Assembly (NCBI RefSeq): GCF_000023785.1
Contig: NC_012982.1
Location: 124,001-188,000 of the forward strand
From: Hirschia baltica ATCC 49814
GTDB taxonomy: Bacteria; Pseudomonadota; Alphaproteobacteria; Caulobacterales; Hyphomonadaceae
DNA length: 64,000 bases
Direction of reading: 5' to 3'
Position numbers and translations under genes: made by a program. Below are positions 9,601 through 17,947 of the stretch, piece by piece (the first letter of the stretch is position 1; every line of letters starts with the position of its first letter). Below the pieces are notes generated by a model. It did no database searches, was not told the DNA's origin, and saw nothing but the letters and a program-made list of their open reading frames with translations.

Positions 9601-9949
9601 TGGAACAACGATATGTGGTTTGTTGCCCATGGTTGTGCAAATGAATATCGATTTTGGAGCAGGTACAATATCTAAAGGTGGCGCTGCATCTGAATGGTGG
9701 GTTCCCTTATCCACGGCTGTGGTATTTGGACTTGGTTTTTCGACATTTGTCACTTTGATCGTGACACCGGTTTGGTTGGCTGCGCCTGAAAAAATGGGAC
9801 GTTGGAGAGATAGAAACTGGTTGCGCCTGAAACAAGTTGCGGGCTTGGATCAAAAGCATGTCTTTATGGAAGATGTTATCGGCGGAAATCCACAGCATTC
9901 GGACGGACAAGTTGGTGATGCGAAAGCATCTCCACACGCTGCCGAATAA
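6689..9949 (+). CDS. RND-family efflux transporter permease
   Basis: A 1086-residue proton-driven exporter of the AcrB/MdtB-CzcA superfamily, with the expected duplicated plan: TM1 near 12-30, a large periplasmic loop, a TM2-6 bundle (about 335-480), TM7 near 525, a second periplasmic loop and TM8-12 (about 865-1040). The TM4 motif reads GILVDGAIVVVE with Asp398-Gly399, where AcrB has an Asp pair. The TM10 segment reads GIVVNNNIVLID, with Asn933 where AcrB has its essential Lys. The proton relay therefore differs from classical multidrug pumps. It is the second gene of a two-gene operon with the adaptor. Export of hydrophobic compounds or lipids is plausible; the substrate cannot be read from sequence. 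Confidence 0.93.
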   Translation: MNSLIDGAVSRARMVLSILVCAIIAGIVVYNNLPKEAAPEIQVPFVLVTIPLEGISPEDAERLLIRPTEAEVRSIEGIKQVNSVALEGAGQLAIEFEMDADVDQALLDVREKVDMAKREFPVETREPIVSEINTARFPVVVVNMYGDLPERGLYSIARELQENLEAIPGVLEANIEGDREEVLEIQVDPVKLETYNLSAATIFATIQANNNLIPAGSIDMEQGRYSIKVPGLIETPQDAFDIAIKRVGDRVVTIKDVAEVRRTFKDRDEYARFNGQSAVSVQVVKRSGANILETVASVRATIAELQLNWPDTLNVELTADESAEIGDQIATLQSSIMTAVILVMIIVVGALGLRSAILVGISIPASFLMGFLFLGWAGYTINMMVLFALVIAVGILVDGAIVVVEYADRKMAEGLDKVEAFATAGKRMFWPIIASNATTLAAFLPFLFWNSMPGKFMSYLPITLIFVLTSSLFMALIFLPVLGGVIGGRNKNTDSTLKEFSGVDGAPEKATGFFGLYARLIDKLCHRPLMVTGGLFAICVAIIMWFGTTQHSVYFFLNAEPEKLYVYVGAQGNLSGAEEFEVTKRAEELVLPIDGILSVTTVTGPAASEGGFGTGTGSIPVDTVGRMLVDLDSSAPGVDGRKVEAEIRKAFKNFVGAHIEITPFQEGPPVGKDVQISVFASNQDALLETATLIREKLDNTDGLVDIEDTRPLPGTEWRLDIDRERAAKFGVDINQVGGVVQLITNGALAGRFRPDDAIDEVDIRVRFPAQYRTVEALDDLTVSTPDGPTPISTFVDRVPAPQLTRIDRRDGLRVFTLRANAEVAGQGAHMNAILKKWVDAQDFDPGVKVKFEGADEESAEAAAFFEAAAFGALFLMGVILLWEFNNFYHVVLTLSAVILSTIGVLIGLQLASSYISMIMTGTGVVALAGIVVNNNIVLIDTFQRLILDGRTAHEAAVMTAAQRMRPILLTTGTTICGLLPMVVQMNIDFGAGTISKGGAASEWWVPLSTAVVFGLGFSTFVTLIVTPVWLAAPEKMGRWRDRNWLRLKQVAGLDQKHVFMEDVIGGNPQHSDGQVGDAKASPHAAE

Positions 9950-9950
9950 G

Positions 9951-9986
9951 GCGTTTCACACACTTTCAAAACTCTGTGATAAACGC
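9951..9986 (+). terminator. Possible terminator after the RND operon
   Basis: GCGTTT-CACA at 9951-9960 pairs with TGTG-AT-AAACGC at 9975-9986 (one 2-nt bulge), followed by GTTTTG. It begins one base after the RND permease stop codon. The short, interrupted T-run makes it a weak candidate. Confidence 0.4.
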
Positions 9987-10029
9987 GTTTTGAGGTTGTA
10001 GTTGTTTTAAACTAAGCCATAATTCATGC

Positions 10030-10686
10030 ATGATGAATTATAAAACACTATTTTTCACGTCGTCTGTTGCTTTGCTAGCAAGTTGCTCGCAATCGACTGC
10101 GGCTCCTAATGTCGCTGAGTCTGAGCGGCTGGATACTAAGCCCGAAATTACAAAAACGATTGTTGTGGCGGGCGGGTGTTTCTGGTGCGTTGAATCTGAT
10201 TTTGATAAAGTTGACGGTGTTGTCGCGACAATTTCAGGCTATTCCGGCGGACATGTAGACAATCCAACATATAAACAAGTCTCACGTGAAGATACCGGTC
10301 ATTATGAAGTGTTACAGATCGAGTATGATCCTGAAACGGTCAGCTTCGATGAATTGCTAACTTATTATTGGCGTCATGTTGATCCAACAGATGATGGCGG
10401 ACAATTTTGTGATCGCGGAGACAGCTATAAAACGGCTATTTTTGTGAATGATGAAAATGAACAACAAATAGCGTTGAAGTCTAAAAGTGATTTAGAAAAT
10501 TCAGGTGTGTTGGAGGCGCCAGTTGTAACACCCATCCTGACAGCTGCGCCATTTTATCCAGCTGAGATATATCATCAAAATTATTACAAAAAGAACCCGC
10601 TTAGATATCGCTATTATCGCAGTTCTTGCGGACGGGATAAGCGAATAGAGCAGGTGTGGGCTAACAACGAGACCGCGCACAAATAA
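10030..10686 (+). CDS. msrA: Peptide-methionine (S)-S-oxide reductase MsrA, lipoprotein form
   Basis: MsrA repairs methionine-S-sulfoxide in proteins. The catalytic motif GGCFWCVE occupies residues 48-55, with the nucleophile Cys50 and a second Cys53; a late Cys in YRSSCGRDKR (about 198) can serve as recycling cysteine. The core motifs GYSGGHVDNPTYKQV and PYHQNYY-like EIYHQNYYKKNP are present. Unlike cytosolic MsrA, it opens with a hydrophobic segment and a lipobox (LLASC, Cys at about residue 19), so it is probably a lipid-anchored envelope enzyme protecting periplasmic or outer-membrane proteins. ATGs at 10030 and 10033 are both possible. It is a stand-alone gene, convergent with the glycosyltransferase. 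Confidence 0.94.
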   Translation: MMNYKTLFFTSSVALLASCSQSTAAPNVAESERLDTKPEITKTIVVAGGCFWCVESDFDKVDGVVATISGYSGGHVDNPTYKQVSREDTGHYEVLQIEYDPETVSFDELLTYYWRHVDPTDDGGQFCDRGDSYKTAIFVNDENEQQIALKSKSDLENSGVLEAPVVTPILTAAPFYPAEIYHQNYYKKNPLRYRYYRSSCGRDKRIEQVWANNETAHK

Positions 10687-10697
10687 TATTGTGCGCG
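10674..10697. terminator. Hairpin overlapping the msrA stop codon
   Basis: A perfect 9-bp stem (CGCGCACAA / TTGTGCGCG) with a 6-nt loop encloses the msrA stop codon in the 24-bp gap between convergent genes. No T-run follows on either strand; a structural 3' end is more likely than a classical terminator. Confidence 0.4.
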
Positions 10698-10710
10698 TCA
10701 GGCCTGAGAT

Positions 10711-12279
10711 TTATTTCGTAGAAGAGATGATGTTTTCCTCATAGGGGCATTTTTCTACGAGGTCCTTAAACTCTGTCTCATATTCCAATGTGCGCGGCAC
10801 TGGATTGAAGTTGCTTGCTTTGTAGAGGCAGAATGTTCGCAGGTGCGAGCCACCAATAGGAATATCAAAACGGCCAACAGGCTCTAATGTTTCAAAGTCT
10901 GCTTTCATACGCGCCAAAAAATTGGGACGAATGGATGCGATAAGATAGGTGTCTGGTTGGCCTTTGGGCACGGGAGCAAATGATTCTGCAAATGCATGAG
11001 GCGTATCATGGCGTTGCCATAGATAATGCTCAGGCGGGGAGTCTAGACGTTCTCCATAATAATCCATGCCATGCCAGAACTCACGTTCGTCAAATACAAT
11101 TCCGGTTGCGTCTATGGATTTGGCAGCTTTATCAAGTTGCGCAATGGAAGGCTCCCATCCACGGACGCGTTTGATAGCATTTGAAAAGCCTGTTAGATCC
11201 GCAAAAGCCGGACTGATGGAAAAGGCAAGCATTGCAAAGCCAACAACAGCATTAAAAATGAGACCGATTTTTAAGAATGCTGTCCAGTTTGCGCGCAAGC
11301 TCCACGCTGCGACAAGGACGGATGCAGCTGGGTATGCACTCGCCGCCCAATTTGCATGTGCGCGTGAAACGAAGGCTTGGCCTGCAATGATGATAAGTGC
11401 TGGTAGAATAAAGCACAGAAACCATCTGTCCTTTGCGGCGCTCGCTTTATCTGTTTTAGGCAAGATAATTGCCAGACCACCAAGCAATATAATGAAAGAT
11501 ACGGGACCAAATACCCCCATTTGGTCCTGGAAAAACTTGATCATGTTTTCAGGGTTGAATGTGGAATTTTCCCAGTTTGCATTGTCTGCGGTATGGCCAA
11601 GTGTCGCAAAATCATGCGCAGCATTCCATAATATATTTGGAAGAATGACAGCAAATCCGGTGGCGAGTGTTGCGAGGGTTTTCCAAGAGAGCAGAGCTTG
11701 GCGAGTTTTTTTATCGACAATTGCAGCTAGAACAAACCCGACAAGGATATAGATGGCAGCGTATTTTGCGAGGAATGCAAATCCGATTGCTAACCCCATC
11801 AATATAGCTTTTAGCCAAGAAGTGTTTTCTCTTTGATACCACAATAACGTGATTGCTGCCGACCAGCAGGGCAGTAAAAGTCCATCCGTGGAAATGATAT
11901 TGGAAGACAGCCAAACGCCCGGCATCATCATATAAATGGCAGCAGCCCAAGCACCTGTTCGGACGTCAAATGCTTTTTTCCCGAGCAAAAATAGGAAGAA
12001 GGCAGCAAAACCATGCCCAAATGGTGCATAAAATCGTATCGCCCATTCGCTGTGACCGAAGATAGATGTGGTCAAAGATATCATCCATGCAATCAGTGGC
12101 GGCTTTGAATAATATCCCCAATCCAGCTCGGTGGACCATCTCCAGTATTGGGCTTCATCTGGACCGATGTTAAGTGGAGAAAGAATGACGGAGACAAGCC
12201 TTAAGAAGACTAAAGCAGTCAGGACCACTGCCACTGTTCGAATAGGGTTGCGGTGTACAATACTTGGTATTGGGAACAT
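10711..12279 (-). CDS. GT-C family glycosyltransferase (ArnT/PMT-like, GT39/83 type)
   Basis: A 522-residue polytopic inner-membrane protein with about eleven hydrophobic segments. The first periplasmic loop carries GPDEAQYWRW near residues 37-46, with the Asp-Glu pair used by the dolichyl- or undecaprenyl-phosphate-sugar transferases, followed by the SKPPLIAWM motif typical of ArnT-like proteins. The soluble C-terminal part is short. Such enzymes move a sugar from a polyprenyl-phosphate carrier onto lipid A, protein or other envelope acceptors. No partner genes for aminoarabinose synthesis are nearby, so the sugar and acceptor are open. The ATG at 12279 is the first in frame. Confidence 0.85.
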   Translation of the reverse strand: MFPIPSIVHRNPIRTVAVVLTALVFLRLVSVILSPLNIGPDEAQYWRWSTELDWGYYSKPPLIAWMISLTTSIFGHSEWAIRFYAPFGHGFAAFFLFLLGKKAFDVRTGAWAAAIYMMMPGVWLSSNIISTDGLLLPCWSAAITLLWYQRENTSWLKAILMGLAIGFAFLAKYAAIYILVGFVLAAIVDKKTRQALLSWKTLATLATGFAVILPNILWNAAHDFATLGHTADNANWENSTFNPENMIKFFQDQMGVFGPVSFIILLGGLAIILPKTDKASAAKDRWFLCFILPALIIIAGQAFVSRAHANWAASAYPAASVLVAAWSLRANWTAFLKIGLIFNAVVGFAMLAFSISPAFADLTGFSNAIKRVRGWEPSIAQLDKAAKSIDATGIVFDEREFWHGMDYYGERLDSPPEHYLWQRHDTPHAFAESFAPVPKGQPDTYLIASIRPNFLARMKADFETLEPVGRFDIPIGGSHLRTFCLYKASNFNPVPRTLEYETEFKDLVEKCPYEENIISSTK

Positions 12280-12676
12280 GTAAGGCTTTGTCTCTGGGTT
12301 GGATTTCAGGAGTTAGGGAACTTAAACCTGTTTCTGATGAGTTTAGCAAATGTATATGACAAATTCCACCTTCCCTAAGGGAGGGTAGGTTTTAGATTTG
12401 GATTATTAAATTTGATTTCTGTACGGATTATTTTTGAAAAATTTCTGACTTGACTTTTTAAGGTTAATGAAAGTTGCGGTGTATTTGAGCAAATTTTGAG
12501 GATTTTTATGAAAACTGGCATTGTTGCAAAAATGTGTCACGACAAATCAAAAAAATATCATATCTGAAAACTGTCTTTTTAGTGTCATGTCTTCAATGTA
12601 TGCGACCCGTATTCGCGGTGTGTGCCCTTCCCAATATAGCATGCGCCACTGTCAGTAGGTCTTACGGGGTATATCT
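12280..12676. promoter_or_regulatory. 397-bp intergenic region upstream of the TonB-dependent receptor
   Basis: AT-rich region between divergent genes. It contains a short GC-rich hairpin (ACCTTCC / GGAGGGT, 12368-12386), a tiny reading frame at 12508-12567 with a good ribosome binding site, and a possible -10 element TATAGC at 12635-12640 about 37 bp before the receptor start. The -35 region is not recognisable. A long 5' leader would be consistent with post-transcriptional control of an abundant outer-membrane protein, but that is inference. Confidence 0.4.
12508..12567 (+). CDS. Possible 19-residue leader peptide
   Basis: The frame ATG...TGA encodes MKTGIVAKMCHDKSKKYHI. It is preceded by GAGGA (12498-12502) with a 5-nt spacer, one of the better ribosome binding sites in the neighbourhood. 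It lies 109 bp before the receptor gene. It has a lysine-rich end and no run of a single amino acid that would suggest classical attenuation. This is only a candidate; chance occurrence is likely enough to keep confidence low. Confidence 0.25.
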   Translation: MKTGIVAKMCHDKSKKYHI

Positions 12677-15600
12677 ATGACCAATTGGAAAAATCTCATC
12701 GGTGGTGTGGCTGTTGCCGCCATCTCTTCAGGTATCGTGCTTCAAGCAGAAGCTCAGGTAACTTCGTCTGCATTGCGCGGTCAGCTAACTTCTCCTGAAG
12801 GGCAAGTTGTTTCAGGTGCATCTGTTGTTGTTGTTGACACACGTACAGGTTCTGCAACTAACTTGACTACAAACGAACAGGGTGCCTTTTCAGCACGTGG
12901 TCTGAATGTTGGTGGACCTTACTCCATTACTGCTCAAGCAGATGGTTTCCAATCTCTTCAATTGAACGATGTATTCATTGCTCTTGGTGAGACTGCAAAC
13001 TTGAACCTTCAGTTTGCAGCGACAGATGCAGCTCGTACAATGGATACAATTGTACTGACAGCTTCTGCAGCAAACGTGATCCAAACAGCAATTGGTCCTA
13101 ACTCTACATTCGACCTTGCAACACTTCAAAATTCTCCATCTGTAAACCGTGACCTTCGCGACATTATCCGCCAAGACCCGCGCGTATACATTGATGAGAG
13201 CTTTGGTGATGGTGTTCAATGTGCGGGTGCTCACCCACGCTTTAACTCATTGACAGTTGATGGTGTGAGCTTGAACGATGGTTTCGGTTTGAACTCAAAC
13301 GGTTACCCTGGTCAGCAAATGCCTTTCCCATTTGATGCTATCTCAAACGTTTCAGTTGAGCTTGCACCATTTGATGTTCAGTATAACGGTTTCACAGCTT
13401 GTAACATCAACGCTGTAACGAAATCAGGAACAAACGAATTCCACGGTTCTGCATTCTTCGACTACACAGATGATAGCCTTAAAGGTGACAAATCTGAAGG
13501 CGACACAATCAATTCAGACCCATTTGAAACAAAACGTCACGGTTTCTCTCTAGGTGGTCCAATCATTAAAGACCGTTTGTTCTTCTTCGGTGCTTATGAA
13601 AAATTCGAAGGCCCAGGTGCAACAATCGACCGCGGTGTTGAAGGTTCTGGTGCTGGTACAGAAATCGCTGGTTTCACTCAAGCAGATTATGACCGTATCC
13701 GTGATGCTGCCATCAATTTGTACGACTATGATCCAGGTGGTGTTCCTGCGACCGAAGCGACATTCAATGAAAAATATTTGATGCGCGTTGATGCAAACAT
13801 TACTGATAACCACCGTGCGTCTTTCACATACAACTATGATGAAGGTTTGAGCCTATCTGAATCAGATGGCGACAACAATGAGTTTGAATACTCAAAACAC
13901 CTTTACCAACGTGGTGCTGAGACAAAAACATACTCTGGTCAGTTGTTCTCTAACTGGACAGATAATTTCTCGACAGAATTGCGCGTTTCTAAAAACGAAG
14001 TTGAATTCACTCAAGCGTCACTTGATGGTGCTCGTTTTGGTGAAGTTCAAATCAGTCACAACGGTAACACAATTTACCTAGGTTCTGATGACTCACGTCA
14101 CGCAAACGCACTTAACTACGCAACATGGACTTACAAAGGTCTTGCAAACTACCAATTGAACAACCACTCATTGACAGCTGGTGTTGAGCGCATTGAAACA
14201 GATGTTTTCAACTTGTTCGTACAAGAAGCTGAAGGTGAGTACCGCTTCTCTTCAATTGATGATTTTGTCGCTGGTACACCTAGCCGTATTACGTACGAAA
14301 ACGCCACTGGTACAAACAACGCCAATGATGGTGGTGCGGAATTTGGTTACGCAGTAAACACATTCTATTTGCAGGATGAGTGGGAAATTCAGCCAGGCAT
14401 GAACCTGACTGCTGGTCTTCGTTATGACTATTACACAAGCGATGATGAGCCTAACTACAACCAAAACTTTGTTGACAAATACGGTTTCGCTAACACTTCA
14501 AACATGGATGGCAAAGATCTTCTTATGCCACGTCTTGGCTTCAACTATGACGCCGGTGACATCCAAGTTCGTGCTGGTGCCGGACTTTATTCTGGTGGTA
14601 ACCCGAATGTTTGGATTTCGAACAACTACTCCAACAATGGTGTAACATTGTACGAAGCTCAGGATCGTTCTGGTGCTCCACTTTCAAGCCTGACATTCGT
14701 AAATGACGAAGACGGCCTTGGACGTCCATTCTACGGTATCCCTGAGGGTCTCTTCAACGAAGTTGCAGCAGCATCAACAAATGGTCCTGTTAACGCGCTG
14801 GACCCAGACTTTGAAATTCCTTCTGAGTGGAAATTTGCAGCTGGTTTCACATACAACTTCGACCTTCCAGGTTTCTGGGGTCAAGATTACTCATTGATGG
14901 CTGACTGGTTGTTGTCTGCAACTAAAGATGCATCAACTGTTCAACTGATTTCAGCTGAGCAAGAAGGTAACGCTCCAGATGGTCGCCCAATTTATGGTGG
15001 ATCTGCTGGTTTTGGTGGTGATTATCTGCTGACTAACAATGATGGCGGAAAATCAAACACACTTTCTGGTGCATTGTCTAAAGCATACGAAGATTTCGGA
15101 ATTAAATGGACATTGGCTTACGCATTTACAGATGCTGAAGATTCAAACCCAATGACTTCATCAGTTGCGAACTCTAACTTCTTTAACGTTGCTCGTACTG
15201 ATGCGAACAACCTTGGCGTTGCAACATCAAACTATGAAATTCCTCACCGCTTCACTTTGAACCTTTCATGGGAAAAAGCATTCTTTGGCGAGTATTTCAC
15301 ACGTGCAAACTTGTTTGGGTCAGCTTACCAAGCGCGTCCATTCTCTTACACATTCAACAGCTCATCAGACGACATGTTCGGTGATGACTCTGTTGCAAAC
15401 CACTTGCTTTACGTACCAACTGGTGCGGGTGACCCATTGGTTCGCTTCGCAGACGGTTTCGACCAAGAAGCTTTCTTCGCCTATGTTGATGGCGCTGGAC
15501 TTGGACGTGGCGGAATCGCTGGACGTAACGCTCAAGACGGTCAGTGGGTAAACAAATTTGATCTTCGCATCGAACAGGAATTCCCTGGTGCATTGCGCGG

Positions 15601-15832
15601 ACACAAATCAAAAGCTTACTTCACTATCGAAAACATCGGAAACTTGCTTAACGATGAGTGGGGTGCAGTTTACCAAGCTGGCTTCCCACAAACAGTTGGT
15701 ATTGTAGATGCGTCAATTGATGAAGCAACAAACCAGTATGTTTACAACGAGTTCTTTGCTGCAACAGCTGAACGTCGTGAAACAGCCGTTTCACTTTGGG
15801 AACTACGTCTTGGTGTGAAATACGAATTCTAA
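12677..15832 (+). CDS. TonB-dependent receptor, Oar-like, with N-terminal carboxypeptidase-regulatory-like domain
   Basis: A 1051-residue outer-membrane protein. A signal peptide (about 1-26, ending AEA) is followed by a beta-sandwich domain of the carboxypeptidase-regulatory/CNA-B-like type (about 30-112, with the pattern GxVVSGASVVVVDTRTG), a plug (about 130-260, including DPRVYIDES and FDVQYNGFTAC) and a long beta-barrel ending in the aromatic residue Phe1051. This is the Oar type of receptor, thought to take up large substrates such as peptides or polysaccharide fragments with energy from TonB-ExbBD. Codon use is strikingly uniform (AAC, TTC, GGT, CGT, ACA), like the atp genes, which suggests very high expression. 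GGGG lies 7-8 bases before the ATG. It is a single gene with its own strong terminator. Confidence 0.93.
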   Translation: MTNWKNLIGGVAVAAISSGIVLQAEAQVTSSALRGQLTSPEGQVVSGASVVVVDTRTGSATNLTTNEQGAFSARGLNVGGPYSITAQADGFQSLQLNDVFIALGETANLNLQFAATDAARTMDTIVLTASAANVIQTAIGPNSTFDLATLQNSPSVNRDLRDIIRQDPRVYIDESFGDGVQCAGAHPRFNSLTVDGVSLNDGFGLNSNGYPGQQMPFPFDAISNVSVELAPFDVQYNGFTACNINAVTKSGTNEFHGSAFFDYTDDSLKGDKSEGDTINSDPFETKRHGFSLGGPIIKDRLFFFGAYEKFEGPGATIDRGVEGSGAGTEIAGFTQADYDRIRDAAINLYDYDPGGVPATEATFNEKYLMRVDANITDNHRASFTYNYDEGLSLSESDGDNNEFEYSKHLYQRGAETKTYSGQLFSNWTDNFSTELRVSKNEVEFTQASLDGARFGEVQISHNGNTIYLGSDDSRHANALNYATWTYKGLANYQLNNHSLTAGVERIETDVFNLFVQEAEGEYRFSSIDDFVAGTPSRITYENATGTNNANDGGAEFGYAVNTFYLQDEWEIQPGMNLTAGLRYDYYTSDDEPNYNQNFVDKYGFANTSNMDGKDLLMPRLGFNYDAGDIQVRAGAGLYSGGNPNVWISNNYSNNGVTLYEAQDRSGAPLSSLTFVNDEDGLGRPFYGIPEGLFNEVAAASTNGPVNALDPDFEIPSEWKFAAGFTYNFDLPGFWGQDYSLMADWLLSATKDASTVQLISAEQEGNAPDGRPIYGGSAGFGGDYLLTNNDGGKSNTLSGALSKAYEDFGIKWTLAYAFTDAEDSNPMTSSVANSNFFNVARTDANNLGVATSNYEIPHRFTLNLSWEKAFFGEYFTRANLFGSAYQARPFSYTFNSSSDDMFGDDSVANHLLYVPTGAGDPLVRFADGFDQEAFFAYVDGAGLGRGGIAGRNAQDGQWVNKFDLRIEQEFPGALRGHKSKAYFTIENIGNLLNDEWGAVYQAGFPQTVGIVDASIDEATNQYVYNEFFAATAERRETAVSLWELRLGVKYEF

Positions 15833-15868
15833 GCAACGCTTAGACATTCAATCAAATAAATAACGAAG

Positions 15869-15898
15869 AGGGCGGTTCCGATTGGAGCCGCCCTTTTT
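15869..15898 (+). terminator. Rho-independent terminator of the TonB-dependent receptor gene
   Basis: An 11-bp stem (AGGGCGGTTCC / GGAGCCGCCCT, one G-T pair, loop GATT) is followed by TTTTT. It sits 37 bp after the receptor stop codon and is a textbook intrinsic terminator. Confidence 0.93.
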
Positions 15899-16004
15899 AT
15901 GTTTAAGGAATTTGAATACTTATTGACCCTGTGAAGAAGAAGCTTGATATATCGCCTTCCATTTTGACTTTATGCACTAAATTAGCTGAAAGAATTTCGA
16001 TCCC

Positions 16005-17036
16005 ATGAGTGTGATAGACAATAAAGCAGTCGTACCGCCCGCTGAATGGGAAGAGCATGCCGCTGTATGGACGGCTTGGCCTACGGGTGATGATTTGTGG
16101 GCACCGGAAGCAAAATTTGCGCGTCTTGAGGTCGAAGGTTTGATCCGTAGTTTGAGTGAAGATTGCAATGATCGCAAAGGTGATAAGGTCAAACTGCTAG
16201 TCAAGAATGAAGAGGCGCGTGAAAGCGCGCAGGCTGCTGTGGGAGATCTCGCTGAGATTATCTTGCAGCCTTATGGCGATATTTGGCTACGCGATACAGG
16301 CCCAATATTTCTAACTCATGATCTGGCCGCATCTTTTCGGGTGAATGGGTGGGGCGGAAAATATATCTATGAGCATGACGATAAAGTATCGCGTGCGGTG
16401 GCGTGGATAGCAGATGCGCGTAGTGAGCAATATGAGTTTGTCCTTGAGGGTGGTGCCATTGACGGAGACGGAAAAGGAACTTTCCTGACCACGCGCGAAT
16501 GTCTGCTAAATGCGAACAGAAACCCCGATTGGAAAACACAAGCTGATGCCGAGGAAGCTTTGCAAAGTGCTTTGGGCGCACGAAAAGTTATCTGGCTGGA
16601 AGGTGGATTGTTGAACGATCACACAGACGGGCATGTGGATAATGTTGCCCGATTTGTTGGCCCGGCTCATGTTGTTTGCATGGCTCCAACAGGTGATGAT
16701 GATCCAAATGCAGATGTGCTCAACGCCATATATGATGTCTTGTCGCATGAGACTGACGCCGATGGGAACAAACTAAAGGTGACGCGTATTCCATCTCCGG
16801 GTTTATATCGAGATGCTGAAGGGGCGATTTCGCCTGCAAGCCATATGAATTTTCTAATAGGCAACGCCTCAGTGATTATGCCCATTTATGGTGAAAAAAG
16901 TGAAGCTGCGGCGGAAGAGGCCATATCCATTTTGCAGGATATTTTTAAAGACCGCCAGCTTATCGGCTTGCCATCTAACTATATTCTCACTGGCGGTGGT
17001 TCTTTCCATTGCATCACACAACAGCAACCCGCATGA
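16005..17036 (+). CDS. aguA: Agmatine deiminase
   Basis: This enzyme hydrolyses agmatine to N-carbamoylputrescine and ammonia, the first step of the arginine-decarboxylase route to putrescine. The 343 residues carry the peptidylarginine-deiminase-family signatures WxAWP (near 24), YGDIWLRDTGPIF (near 90-102), the LEGGAI segment, LLNDHTDGHVDN (near 203-214) and the C-terminal GGGSFHCITQQ with catalytic Cys336. It is followed 38 bp later by aguB, the next enzyme of the route, and then murI, suggesting a three-gene unit. No arginine decarboxylase gene is in the window, so agmatine must be made elsewhere or imported. Confidence 0.95.
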   Translation: MSVIDNKAVVPPAEWEEHAAVWTAWPTGDDLWAPEAKFARLEVEGLIRSLSEDCNDRKGDKVKLLVKNEEARESAQAAVGDLAEIILQPYGDIWLRDTGPIFLTHDLAASFRVNGWGGKYIYEHDDKVSRAVAWIADARSEQYEFVLEGGAIDGDGKGTFLTTRECLLNANRNPDWKTQADAEEALQSALGARKVIWLEGGLLNDHTDGHVDNVARFVGPAHVVCMAPTGDDDPNADVLNAIYDVLSHETDADGNKLKVTRIPSPGLYRDAEGAISPASHMNFLIGNASVIMPIYGEKSEAAAEEAISILQDIFKDRQLIGLPSNYILTGGGSFHCITQQQPA

Positions 17037-17074
17037 TGAATGTGTAGAATTGCGATTAACTTCAGGTGTAATTG

Positions 17075-17944
17075 ATGTCTCGAAAATTAAGTGTCGGTGT
17101 CATTCAAAGTGCGTTTAGCGACGATATGCACGCCAATATTGAAACAGTTGTAAGCAAAATACGTGACGCAGCGAAGCTTGGCGCTGATGTTGTGCTTCCG
17201 CCAGAGCTGTTTCAGGGGCATTATTTTTGTAAGACGCAAGAAGAAAAAGAGTTCTTGCGTGCTTACCCGTGGCGGGAACATCCTTGTGTTGTGGCGCTGG
17301 CACCCATAGCTAAAGAACTCAATGTCGTAATTCCTGTTTCCATTTATGAAAAATCGGGTCCGCACTATTTTAATTCTATGGTGATGATCGATTCCACAGG
17401 CGAATTAATGGGTGTTTATCGCAAAACTCACATTCCAGATGGACCTGGATATCAGGAGAAATTCTATTTCAGGCCCGGTGATACGGGGTTCAAAGTTTGG
17501 AATACCCAAAAGGGGCGCATTGGCGTCGGAATATGCTGGGATCAATGGTATCCAGAATGTGCGCGTGCCATGGCGTTGGCGGGAGCTGACCTGTTATTAT
17601 ATCCTACGGCGATCGGGTCAGAACCGCAGGAGCCAGATATGGATACAGCAGCGCGTTGGCGGCGCGTCATGCAAGGGCATGCCGTGGCGAATGTAGTTCC
17701 TGTTGCTGCAGCCAATCGCGTTGGCACGGAAGATGGGCAAGCTTTTTATGGAACGAGCTTCATATGTGATGCGGTAGGTGAGGTCGTTGAAGATCTTGAT
17801 CGCATTGAAGAAGGGGTGCGTGTCGCTAGTTTTGATCTGGATTATAATGACCAGATGCGAGCAGCATGGGGATTTTTCAGAGACAGAAGACCTGAATTAT
17901 ATGCGAGCCTTGTGTCAGGTGCAGATGATGATGGGCGCTATTAA
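17075..17944 (+). CDS. aguB: N-carbamoylputrescine amidase
   Basis: A nitrilase-superfamily amidase that converts N-carbamoylputrescine to putrescine, CO2 and ammonia, completing the pathway begun by aguA just upstream. The catalytic triad is visible as Glu44 (LPPELFQG), Lys117 (YRKTHIPDG) and Cys154 (GICWDQWYPE), counting from the ATG at 17075. A TTG three bases earlier is in frame, but the ATG is better placed after AGG at about 17064. The 289-residue length is normal. Its stop codon is three bases before the murI ATG (directly abutting an alternative GTG). Confidence 0.95.
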   Translation: MSRKLSVGVIQSAFSDDMHANIETVVSKIRDAAKLGADVVLPPELFQGHYFCKTQEEKEFLRAYPWREHPCVVALAPIAKELNVVIPVSIYEKSGPHYFNSMVMIDSTGELMGVYRKTHIPDGPGYQEKFYFRPGDTGFKVWNTQKGRIGVGICWDQWYPECARAMALAGADLLLYPTAIGSEPQEPDMDTAARWRRVMQGHAVANVVPVAAANRVGTEDGQAFYGTSFICDAVGEVVEDLDRIEEGVRVASFDLDYNDQMRAAWGFFRDRRPELYASLVSGADDDGRY

Positions 17945-17947
17945 GTG

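Noticed and set aside
11066-11752. A 228-codon plus-strand frame inside the glycosyltransferase gene
   Set aside because: The minus-strand protein has a clear GT-C pattern across the same DNA; the antisense frame has no recognisable domain.
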